A stretch of 64,000 nt of DNA from Armigeres subalbatus (taxonomy: Eukaryota; Arthropoda; Insecta; Diptera; Culicidae). A program made the position numbers and the translations under genes. Below are positions 46,596 to 56,890 of the stretch, in pieces (position 1 is the first letter of the stretch; every line of letters begins with the position of its first letter). The notes beneath the pieces were generated by a model. That model saw nothing but the letters and a program-made list of their open reading frames with translations. It was not told the origin of the DNA and did not search any database. The stretch spans positions 248,001-312,000 of the forward strand of contig NW_026943176.1 of NCBI RefSeq assembly GCF_024139115.2, given 5' to 3'.

Positions 46596-48152
46596 CCAGG
46601 AGGAATTCCTGGAGGAACTTCCGGAGGAATTCGTGAAGGAACTTCCGGAGGAATTCGTGAAGGAACTTCCGGAGGAATTCGTGGAGGAACTTCCGGGGGA
46701 ATTCCTGGAGGAACTTCCGGAGGAAATTTCGCAGTAACTTCCGGAGGAATTCCTGGAGGAACTTCCGGGGGAATTCCTGGAGGAACTTCCGGAGGAATTC
46801 GTGGAGGAGCTTCCGGAGGAATTCGTGGAGGAACTTCCAGAGGAATTCCTGGAGGAACTTCCGGAGGAATTCCTGGAGGAACTTCCGGAGGAATTCCTGG
46901 AGGAATTCCTGGGGAAACTTCCGGAGGAATTCCTGGAAGAATTTCCGGAGGAATTTCTGGACGAACTTTCGCAGGAATTCCTGTAGGAACTTCCGGAGGA
47001 ATTCGTGGAGGAACTTCAGGAGGAATTCATGGAGGAACTTCCGGAGGAATTCGTGGAGGAGCTTCCGGAGGAATTCGTGGAGGAACTTCCGGAGGAATTT
47101 GTGGAGGAACTTCCGAAGGAATTTGTGGAGGAATTTGTGGAGGAACTTCCAGGGGAATTCCTGGGGAATCTTCCGAAGGAATTCCTGGAAGTACTTCCGG
47201 AGGAATTTCTGGACAACCTTTCGCAGGAATTCCTGGAGGAACTTTCGGAGGAATTCGTGGAGGAACTTCCGGATGAATTCCTGGAGGAACTTCCGGAGGA
47301 ATTCCTGGAGGAACTTCCGGAGGAATTCCTGGAGGAACTTCCGGAGAAATTCCTGGAGGAACTTCCGGAGGAATTCCTGGAGGAACTTCCGGAGGAATTC
47401 CTGGAGGAACTTCCGGAGGAATTCCTGGAGGAACTTCCGGAGGAATTCCTGGAGGAATTCCTGGAGGAGCTCCCGGAGGAACTCCTGGAGGAACTCCCGG
47501 AGGAATTCCTGGAGGAACTTCCGGAGGAATTCCTGGAGGAACTTCTGGAGAAACTTCTGGGGGAATTCCTGGATGAACTTCTGGGGGAATTCCTGGAGGA
47601 ACTTCCGGGGGAATTCCTGGAGAAACTTCCGGAGGAACTTCCAGAGGAATTTGTGGAGGAAATTCCGGAGGAATTCCTGGGGAAACTTCCGGAGGAATTC
47701 CAGGAAGAACTTCCGGAGGAATTCCTGGAGGAACTTCCAAAGCAATTCTTGGAGGAACTTCCGAGAAATTCCTGGAGGAACTCCCGGAGGAATTCCTGGA
47801 GGAACTTCCGGAGGAATTCCTGGAGGAGCTTCCGAAGGAATACCTGGAGAAACTTCTGGGGGAATTCCTGGAGAAACTTCCGGAGACTCCTGGAGGAAAT
47901 CCTGGTGGAACTTCCGGGGGTATTCCTGGAGAAACTTCCGGAGGAATTTGTGGAGGAAATTCCGGAGGAATTCCTGGGGAAACTTCCGGAGGAATTCCTG
48001 GAAGAACTTCCGGAGGAATTTCTGGACAAACTTTCGGAGGAATTCCTGGAGGAACTTTCGGAGGAATTCGTGGAAGAACTTCTGGAGGAATTCCTGGAGG
48101 AACTTCCAAAGCAATTCCTGGAGGAACTTCCGAGAAATTCCTGGAGGAACAG
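46596..48152. repeat. Minisatellite C, 24-bp unit, open in all six frames
   Basis: About 60 copies of a 24-bp unit consist of two related 12-mers, GGAGGAATTCCT and GGAGGAACTTCC. The unit is divisible by three and contains no stop in any frame. It therefore gives long open frames on both strands (up to 526 codons on the minus strand, [12 protein letters not shown] repeats on the plus strand). These are artefacts of the repeat: no frame is favoured, no promoter or start context is visible, and insertions of 12 bp keep every frame open. Each unit is a near-palindrome centred on GAATTC. Confidence 0.9.
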
Positions 48153-48214
48153 AAAAAGCATATTGTATATTGGAAACTGTAGGTGATGTTCACACTGAAA
48201 TATGTCATGTTTAT

Positions 48215-48352
48215 AATAGTGCTGTCCAATGAGAGCTTGAAGTAGCTAGAAGTTTCTCCCTGTCCTGCTCATGCCGATTTGTTGACAAAAAAGAACGAGC
48301 AGGACGGGAACAACTTCGAGCTACTTCGAGCTGCTCATTGGACAGCACTAAT
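48215..48352. mobile_element. Foldback MITE with exact 8-bp target duplication
   Basis: The 138-bp element has ends ATAGTGCTGTCCAAT-like on both sides (one mismatch at the second base). It is flanked by ATGTTTAT at 48207-48214 and 48353-48360. The 8-bp duplication and TAGTG motif fit hAT. Confidence 0.85.
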
Positions 48353-48359
48353 ATGTTTA

Positions 48360-48924
48360 TCACCTCAGAGCGATAGAAAACAATGCAGACTTGCATTCTG
48401 AGATGATAAACGGCAAAGAATTCCTCTGTTTTTCACTTTTATTCAAAAGAGGGGAAGTCGACGAAGATAATTCTCTCTTGCGAAATTCGCCCTTTTACAA
48501 GATAGAGCTTGAAATGAGCATCCTTATAAACATAACTCATCAATATGGTAAAACTAGATGAGATAGATAAGACATCCGTAAAAGAATTGTGAAAATCGGT
48601 CAAAATCGAACGCCTGAAAATCAGCTGTTTGAAAATTTAGTTCCCATGATTTCTTTATCGCGGTAGTCCGTGTTAGTAATTTTATAACAGTATTCGCGAG
48701 TATTCGTAGTGTTTATTATGTGCTTTTAGAAATGTTTGCTGCTCGAAATATCATAAGCCTGCGAAATGGGAATTGAAATTGTGGTGCATTTTTTTTCGAA
48801 CGAAATTTTCCCAATGTTTACGTTTGTGATGTAGGCCCTTTTCACAGAGAAATGGGAAGTGAAATGTGAGCAGTGAAAATTAGGAAGTTTGAACGAGAAG
48901 TGAGAAGTAGGCCACATTTCTGTC
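48360..48924. other. Unassigned spacer
   Basis: No gene or repeat was recognised apart from AT-rich sequence and chance frames. Confidence 0.3.
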
Positions 48925-49480
48925 TCACTCATCCTCTCTCACCTACTCTCTCTCACTTACTCAATCTCTCACTCACTTCGCTCTAACTCTAAAGCCCCAA
49001 ACGCATTATAACGGAACGGCGACGGAAACGGCAAATTTGACAGAAAACATATGGGCTGTGAACTGTCAAATTTTCCGTTTCCGTCACCGTTCCGTTGTAT
49101 TGCGTTTGGGGCTTAACTCTCATCCATTCACTATCTATCACTCACTCACTCAATCTCACAAACACACTCATTCTCACTCACTCGTTCAATCTTACTCGCT
49201 CAATCTCATTCACTCTTTCACTCTCATTCACTCCTCACTGCCACTCCCTTACTCACTCTCACTCACTTACTCATACTCACTAACTCTGGCTCACTCACTC
49301 ACTTTCACTCAATCACTCGTTCCCTCACTCACTTATTTACTCTCGCTCACTTACTCACTCTCACTCACTTTCACTCACTCACTTACTCTTACTCACTCTC
49401 TCTCACTCACTCTCACTTACTCTATCACACACACACACTCATTCTCACTTAATCACTCGACCACTCTCACTCACGTGTGT
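48925..49480. repeat. CACT/CTCACT microsatellite
   Basis: This is a long, imperfect tetranucleotide array (CTCACTCACTC) with short CA runs. It is interrupted by the MITE at 48991-49113. Frames with Ser/Leu/His/Thr repeats across it are artefacts. Confidence 0.85.
48991..49113. mobile_element. MITE inserted in the microsatellite
   Basis: The ends AGCCCCAAACGC are inverted, and inner arms with ACGGAACGG and GACGGAAACGG pair further in. It is flanked by TAACTCT at 48984-48990 and 49114-49120, a 7-bp (possibly 8-bp with one mismatch) duplication of microsatellite sequence. Length 123 bp. Confidence 0.75.
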
Positions 49481-49924
49481 GTTTGTATAAAGAAATCCAA
49501 ACAAAACCCAGAAGAGTAAACTCAAACACGGGCGCGGATACGCAGATTCTCAATACCAGAAGCAAAATCCTGAAGTGTAAACCCAATCACGAAAAATGTT
49601 TTGACAGTATGGAGACTTATAGGCGGAAAATTTTCCCTGACAAAACCCGGACCACAATGTATTGTGGAGTCAAAATATTGATTCAGTGTATCTGTTCAGA
49701 TGTTAGCTAAATAAATTAAATACATGTTGTTTTAATGGTATTTAAAACTATTTCATTTCACCACCTAAACATAACTCATTGGATACCTTATTTTTCCTAA
49801 AATAAATTTAGTTTTGCGCGAAATTATGAATTATTCTATTTTTATGAGCGAAATAGCAACATAAATTATTTCAGATTCATACAGACAATTTTCGGAAATA
49901 CACAGCAAAACAGAATACAGAGGC

Positions 49925-50718
49925 TTCCCATCCCCAAAAGATTCTCGTCAAGATCCCCAAACAATTTCTGTTGGAATCACCAAAGCATTGCCGTCCGAAT
50001 CTTCAAAGGATTCCCATCGGCATCATTAAAGGATGCCCGGCAGAATCTCAAAATATTTCCGTGAGAATCCTAAAAGAATCTTCGACAGGAAACCTTCTGG
50101 AATTCCCGAAGGCTTTCCGTCGGGAACCCAAAAGATTCCTGTTGATATGCCTAAATAATTCTAATGTGAATTACCAAAGAAGTGCCGTCGGAATTAATCT
50201 AGCATTCCTGTCAAAATCTCCAAAAGATTTCCGTCGGAGTACCCAAAGGATTCCCGTTGGAATTCCCGAAGTATCTTCGTTGAAAAGCCCAAATGATTCA
50301 CATTAAAAACTCAAAACGATTCTCATCCCCAAAGGATTACAGTCAGAATACTAAAAGGATTTTGGTCGGCATTCCCAAAGGATTCCGGCCGGAATGCCCA
50401 AATGATTTTCATTGGAATCCTCAAAAAATTTCCATGTGAATGCCCAAAGAATTCTCATCAAAGAAATACCCTAAAAATTCCTGCTCAAATCCCTAATGGA
50501 ATCTCGTCGAAAACGCCAAAGGATTCCCATCGGAATCTCAAAAGGATTGTCATCCCCGAATATTTCCAACGGAAACCCCAAAAGATTCTCATCGCAACCC
50601 TCAATAAATTCTCGCTAGAATCTTCGAAAAATACTGATTGGAATCCACAAAGACTGTGGTCGGAGGCCCCAAAGGATTCTCATCGGAATCCTCAAAGGAT
50701 TCCCATCGGGATCTTAGA
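49925..50718. repeat. Degenerate minisatellite D (GGATTCCCATCGGAATCCYCAAA-like)
   Basis: These are irregular units of about 30 bp around CCAAAGGATTCCCGTCGGAA. Frames over it give SPKDSHRNPQRIP-like peptide repeats and are artefacts. The array ends at the left border of the duplicated exon-like cassette. Confidence 0.7.
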
Positions 50719-50755
50719 ATATGTTGAATATGTGAGAAACTCTACTTGTACTTAC

Positions 50756-51406
50756 GGTATGTTCCGTGAACATCCTGTAGTCCAATCCATGACGTTACCT
50801 TCGTTCACCGCTTCCGAGATGTTCGATGAATGTTCAGCAGCTGACGGCCACGATTGCCAAGATGTTGGTTATGAAAACGTTTTCCGGTTCCCCTGGTTAA
50901 ATTGACGAATCTACGGACAAAAAGATAAGAATTTGAATTGAAATACTCAATAATACAAATAATATTAATAAAATATATAAACTCCAAAGGATTCCCGTTA
51001 GGGCGAGGTTATCCCGAGACGATTTCCGACGGATTATCTCAATCCACCTGAACTTTTGTTGTTGCAATAATACCTGTTGCAAAGAGCATTCCTCTTGGAA
51101 TATGTCGAATATGTGAGAAACTCTACTTGTACTTACGGTATGTTCCGTGTATATCCTGTGGTCCGCTTCCGAGCTGTTGAATGTTCAGCAGCTGACGGCC
51201 ACGATCGCCAATTTGATTATGAAGACGTCTGTTTATTTCAGGCCGATTTAGCTGCGCCCCAGGTATCCATATTCCTGACGGTTATATAAAACCGTGACGG
51301 TTTTCCGGTTCCCCTGGTTGAATTGACGAATCTACGGAGAAAAAGAAAAGAATTTGAATTGAAAAACTCAATAATACAAATAATACTAACAAAATATAAA
51401 CTTACC
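50756..51406 (-). ncRNA. Putative spliced transcript with duplicated exon-like cassette
   Basis: The minus strand shows an upstream exon end with donor CTTGTAAG/GTAAGTTT (exon side ends at 51406). Two copies of a related exon follow, at 51331-51137 and 50910-50756. Each is preceded by CCGTAG/ATTCGTCAATT and ends CATACC/GTAAGTAC. Both copies keep acceptor and donor exactly, while their middles differ (195 against 155 nt). All frames through the exons close, so a non-coding transcript or 5' untranslated exons of an unseen gene are more likely than a protein. This is inferred from splice motifs only. Confidence 0.35.
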
Positions 51407-51807
51407 TTACAAGGAAGCAACAAAATTCAATATGGCGCACCGTCGCCAACCAGCTGCAGATCAAAACTGCGATGAGCAAAAGTCTGGTCTGGTCAGTGTT
51501 GCCAAGATTCAATATTGAATATGAGATGATTGTAATATTACACACAAAGATATGTTATTTTATACATCAGGTTTAGAACCACTTGGTTGCATCTGAATCA
51601 ATGTAATATTGATCGTATTTACATTCAGATATTACACTGATGCAATGTAATGCGAAAAGGTACTTCATAACATGTGTAATTTCAAGTCGATGTAATTTTA
51701 CATCTGAAGTAGTGTTAATTTGCATTTGATTTTTGTCACTACATCGAGTTTTTTGATGCGTCGTTGAATTTACGTCGTTATACATTACAATATTTTTTGC
51801 TGTGTAT

Positions 51808-52807
51808 TAGGGTGGTTCAAAAAATCGATTTTGCTCCACAGTGCTTATCTGATTCTTTACCATGTTCTGAGTTTCCTCTGAAAATTTGAGCTCATTTGGA
51901 TTAAAACTGATTTAGTACAAGCCGTTTCAAGTTTGCATGCAAATTAGTATGGGGAAATTTATTTTTTCATTATACTGTTAATGACGTTCCCCCATTAAGC
52001 GCAGGTTAAAAGAAAACCTACATAGCTAAAAGGAATACTCAACAGCTTTCACCCAACGAAAATCGCATGTTGATTAATCGCCCCAATAATTAGTAATCGA
52101 TTTTAAGACAGGTTGCGAATCTTTAGGCTCTGTCTCATTTGGAGAATTAAACTTAAAAGTGACAGTTCGAAAATTAGCAAATAACCCAATCATAAAAATG
52201 GCTGGTGCTACCCAGCAATTCCAATAAGACATCGATGCAAAATGATTCGATATCTGTCAAAAGTAATCTTGCTCTGCGAGCAGGGTTATTCGATGATTAT
52301 TGAAATGTCACTTTTAAGTTTAATTTCAGTTTAATTATCCAATTGAGACAGACCCTTAGTCATGATCGTTAAACTTCTTTGAGGGCATCACTGAAATGTG
52401 CAGTGCAACATAGTAGCCTGAATTTGTGTGTGCTATCTTTCGCGCCACGAGCAGCAATGTTGCCTGTTGATGAGTTATGCAATTAGCTCCAGAAAACTAC
52501 GGTATAGATTAAATTCAATTACTAATTATTGGGGCGATTAATCAACATGCGATTTTCGTTGGGTGAAAGCAGTTGAGCATTCCTTTTAGCTGTATAGGTT
52601 TTCTTTTAACCTGTGCTAAATGGGGAAGCGTCATTAACAGTATAATGAAAAAATTAATTTCCCCATACTAATTTGCATGCAAACTTGAAACGGCTTGTGT
52701 TAAATCAATTTTAATCCAAATGAGCTCAAATTTTCAGAGGACACTCAGAACATGGTAAAGAATCAGATGAGCACTGTGGAGCAAAATCGATTTTTTGAAC
52801 CACCCTA
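51808..52807. mobile_element. 1-kb foldback element
   Basis: The perfect ends TAGGGTGGTTCAAAAAATCG extend into arms of about 300 bp, with few mismatches. These include CAGTGCTTATCTGATTCTTT on the left and its inverse on the right. A second MITE (52126-52355) sits in the middle. The expected 8-bp duplication is not clear (CTGTGTAT against TTACCTAT). No coding capacity. Confidence 0.85.
52126..52355. mobile_element. Harbinger-like MITE nested in the 1-kb foldback
   Basis: The left end GGCTCTGTCTCATTTGGA pairs with the right end, which read inverted is GGGTCTGTCTCAATTGGA. It is flanked by TTA at 52123-52125 and 52356-52358. Inner arms with TTAAACTTAAAAGTGACA also pair. G-rich ends and a 3-bp TTA duplication suggest PIF/Harbinger. 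Confidence 0.65.
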
Positions 52808-53791
52808 TTACCTATATTGTCGGCGTAGCACCAAGTTAGAATTCGTAAGACGGGACTTCCGAACCGAACTTTCTTCCGAAGTTTTATTTGTCAAACTAAT
52901 TGATGCGTTGTTTAGCGCATCTTTTGCCGAATCCAGCGCACTACTTCCGAAGTTGGGAAAGTTGCCTGTATCTGGAGAAAAATCCAACTTCGGTATAAAA
53001 AGCGGTATAAATTTATTCCGGATAGACAATATATGGGTGAATTGATTTACCCATATTTGGATAAAAAACGAAACAAATTTCGATCAATCGAGATCATCAT
53101 GGAGACCACCCGGATAAAAAGAGCAATGGGTGATGTTTTCAACATAACCGCGAGTAGACGTAGGACTTGTATAAACGTAGCGTATTTACATTTAACTTCT
53201 AACCTTTGGATCTATGGAGTTTGATTATAGTATTGATATTGGAAACAACTTCCATGCTGTGTAGAATTATTAGCAATTTGTTTATTCAAAACTTCTGGAA
53301 ATAAAACTAATAATTAAATTCATAATTAGAATTGCTTTGTTTCTAACTATTAAGCCCTTATTTACTTAAGCAAATGCAGGGCATTTATAGATTTCTTATT
53401 GATGATAGTATTAGAAATTTAAAAATACTATTTATAAAATTTTCAAACTTGGGCAAAATGTGCTATTTTGGGGAACTATCCCGTTTTCCAAACAAAGAAA
53501 TACAGCACCAATTCCGTTGCTTCTTTTTGCTAACATTGTGCATCTTTAATTGCTAATGCCTTCTGCAAATAAATGAAAGTAATTATTTAAATCAAATTTT
53601 TATTTTCATCAGCGTAGTTAATTTTTTTTTGCCGGGGAATCAGAACTGTTATAGTATAACCATGTTTTAATGTACGTGTCGTTTAGTACCAAGCACAACT
53701 TAACATATGGTCAGTCATATGACATGACTCGTACCCATCCCGGGATCATGTGGATTATGAAACCAATCACTTTTCGCGGATGAGCAGACCA
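52808..53791. other. Unassigned spacer
   Basis: A short inverted AACTTCGGAAG/CTTCCGAAGTT-type motif at 52855-52995 hints at another decayed element. No gene was seen. Confidence 0.3.
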
Positions 53792-54676
53792 CCCAAGTAA
53801 CCGTAAGCATTAATTTCAAGCTTTAAATTAGCATTACTGGTGCTTCAAAGCATTGCAGCAGCACTGCAAATGCTTCGAAGCTTTTACATAGCATCATATC
53901 AGCATCGATAATGCTACATGGTCAAATGTTTATAAGCATTGAATAGGCATTACATTAGCATTATATGCGTATTAATAGCAGTGGTCGATGCTATCAAATA
54001 TTATGATAGATTGATCACGTGGTCACCGTTTGTATGTAGTGGTTTAAAGATTCTCGCGGATGGGAGCATCACCACCACAGCTAAGACTATCATGAAATAT
54101 AAAGACAATAGTTTAAATATGCATTTTGGCAGACAACTATAGCATGTAATTCGTGGCCGAAACAGCAAAGGAGGATAACTTGGCGATCGCTGTGCTGTGC
54201 TTCCAGGTTCGAGACCCATATAAGGACATTCCTACCATCAACTTCCAGGGAAATTTTCTAAACATTATCTGCTGAATAAACATAATTAAAAAATTAATGA
54301 CTAAGAAATTACCAAAATTTTGATAAATAACAAACAATATTTTGTTTTGCTTGAATTTCTCTATTCATATCATTCGATAGAACTTCATTATCGACAGCTG
54401 ATCAGCTGACCGCAAATGCTCATCGAAAGCACGAAAAATTTCGCCCGAAACAACGGGCGAAAATGCTTTGACGTTTTCCTCTTAGCCCTATATTGGCATC
54501 ACTAATGCGGTAATGGAGCTATTATCTATGCATTTTAATAGCACGATAATTCGCCTTTTCCGGCATTATATTAGCATTATATCTGCACCAAAAGCTGGTA
54601 AGCATTTTATGGATAGCATTACGTGCAGCTTTAAAGCTATATTAAAGCAACATTTTAATGCGTACGGTTACTTGGG
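53792..54676. mobile_element. Foldback element with CCCAAGTAACCGTA ends
   Basis: The left terminus CCCAAGTAACCGTAAGCATT and the right terminus, inverted, CCCAAGTAACCGTACGCATT define an 885-bp element rich in AGCATT/AATGCT. No coding frame and no clear target duplication. Confidence 0.75.
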
Positions 54677-54689
54677 CAAATCTCTCTAA

Positions 54690-55540
54690 TTTTCTTCTTC
54701 TCCATCCACTACCACTGCCCTCGCTGCCTCAGCCATCATCGGCCTCTAGTCGTGAACTCCGAGCGATGCGATGAGCGATTGCATCCATCGCAACCGACAC
54801 CACTGCATCCAACCTCCTCAAGCACAGAATGACAAAAAAATGCGCCTACTTCTTTCATGCATTTTCGCCGACCCACCGGCAGTTCTACCGCTGGTGACTG
54901 CATGCTGTCGCTGTGTAGGTAAACAGCGAACGATTGAACAAAACGAAAAATGCGCGAGCAACAAGCACGTCAGTACGCTCTGCTGTCACAAATTGTATTG
55001 ACTCGCACACGGCAGGCACTGCTTCTTTTATACACAAAGAAAATCTTCCGGTAGACCCGAAGGCCCGTGACATACCGCATTCTGATGTCCGTGTTAGGAA
55101 TGCACGGGATTGGTTACATATGAAATTTTTACTGGCTTTGACAAGAATTGAAATTTTCAATAACTTATCGTTAATAATCTTAAGTTTCAATGAAATAGGC
55201 AAAATGGTGGAGAGTGTCCGAGTCGATTGATATATAAATCTTAAAAATCCATCGAAAGCTAAAGCCGCTAGTAGCGTTCAAAATCTTCCCTTCCAGCGTA
55301 ACGCTCTCGATTTCCAAAAATCTAAATGACACCCAATATAGTAAAGAAAGACGTAAGTCCTACGTCAAAAATTACAGTACCTTGTATGGTTAAAACCGAG
55401 CCGGATACCCAGATTTTTTCGCTTGGACTGTTACCCAGATTTGAGTTTAGGTACCCGAACCCAAATTAGAGTAACCACGGTTTTGCTGATTTTGGGTCAG
55501 TTTGGCATAATTCTGGGTAGCTCCAGGTTAGCGTGTATGT
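54690..55540. other. GC-richer unassigned region
   Basis: 54690-55100 is GC-richer than its surroundings, with no frame that resembles a known protein on either strand. It may be untranslated exon or promoter sequence of an unseen gene. Confidence 0.25.
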
Positions 55541-55546
55541 CATATA

Positions 55547-55756
55547 CACTGTTAGATGACTTTACCCATTAATGGGTACTGTGTTATTGTTGATATTATT
55601 CCCACCGTGAAAAATTCACCCATTTTCTTGAAAAAGTGCCACTACCCATTTTAATGAGTAGTGGCGCTTTTTGAAGAAAATGGGTGAATTTTTCACGGTG
55701 GGAATAATATCAACAATAACACAGTACCCATTAATGGGTAAAGTCATCTAACCGTG
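55547..55756. mobile_element. Near-perfect palindromic MITE, TA target
   Basis: The 210-bp element has arms of about 95 bp that are almost perfectly complementary (left start CACTGTTAGATGACTTTACC). TA is found directly outside both ends (55545-55546, 55757-55758). The centre is TACCCATTTTAATGAGTA. Confidence 0.85.
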
Positions 55757-55832
55757 TAGACGATTGCACGAGCACTCCATACACGCCCGTTTCAAATCAC
55801 TCAGAGACTGAGTGAAATTGTATTGCCGTCTC

Positions 55833-55940
55833 TTTTTTTCCCACGGAAAAGTTACTCAATTTTCGTAAAAAGTGGAACTACTCAAAATTTGAGTAGTTCC
55901 ACTTTTAACGAAAATTGAGTAAGATTTCCGTGAGAAAAAA
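55833..55940. mobile_element. Small palindromic MITE inside the left TIR
   Basis: The arms CCACGGAAAAGTTACTCAAT and the near-inverse on the right surround TACTCAAAATTTGAGTA, with poly-T/poly-A at the outer edges. It interrupts one TIR of the 3.39-kb element but not the other. Confidence 0.7.
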
Positions 55941-56890
55941 ACCCGCATAATTAAAAACGATTTACAGTACTCTTGTTACTGTTCATCTTCATTAAGGAAT
56001 ACTGTTACTAATTGTATAATAGTAGCTTTACAATGTAACTATACGTTGAAGTAGAGTAAATACTATACATCATGTTTAATCTACAATACCATATGCAATA
56101 ATCTCATAATTCATTGTTTATTTATACTACTTTATCTTCCATCCTTTCGATGAAAAACGATAATACACTGTGAAAGACTTATAACTGTTAATATCAACAA
56201 TATTAAATGAAATGCACAGCAATGAAATAATTATGTTTCATCTAAATTTAGCTTTGTTTCCTTGCTTTTCCGCACATATATTAGAAATAATATTGTCGCG
56301 CTTATCTTTTTCTAAAATGCTGCGGCGGTCTTACACTCGCAGGCTCGACTGCGAAGGTAAACGTCAAGATAGCCGCCGTGTTAAAAGATAGGCAGAATTT
56401 TCCCGCTCAAAACAAAACCACGTGCTTTTCGCGAAATGACAGCAGTGTTCGATTGTATTAGTGAGAGGCAACCGGAGTCACTGAGTACGTGGAGAGTGTT
56501 TATCATGGCAAGTGCATATGGTGGGTGAGATTTTCATTGACTCTGTTGTGTTTAGTGACCACTGCGATTACCTGAGAAGTAACCAGCAGGAAGCCGCAGT
56601 ATTCTATTTTATCTCGAGATGCATAATATCCTCCAATGATACAAACGCGATAAACGTTATGATGAGTGGAGTGTTCAGTTTTTTATATCCCGCAGAATCA
56701 TTTTTCCGTGTTGTTGCCTTTGTTTTTGTTGTGAAAAAAAAACTGGTCGTGCTGAAAAACAGGGGTAAGTAATGAAAATTGCATATTGTGTTCAAATACT
56801 GTTGCATAATAAAATGTTTCAACAGTTCTCAACAGCTATAGCGGAAGAAAATGGAAGCAAATACCTTTTGGAGAACCGACCAAGGAACAT

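Noticed and set aside
46534..48232. Long open frames (up to 526 codons) on both strands encoding Glu/Leu/Pro, Lys/Phe/Gln or Ser/Asn repeats
   Set aside because: All six frames are open because the 24-bp unit lacks stops in every frame. There is no coding bias or splice context.
49037..49519. 160-codon frame rich in Thr/His/Ser/Leu
   Set aside because: It is a translation of the CACT microsatellite.
50402..50905. 167-codon frame with PKDSHRNPQR-like repeats
   Set aside because: It is a translation of minisatellite D running into the duplicated cassette.
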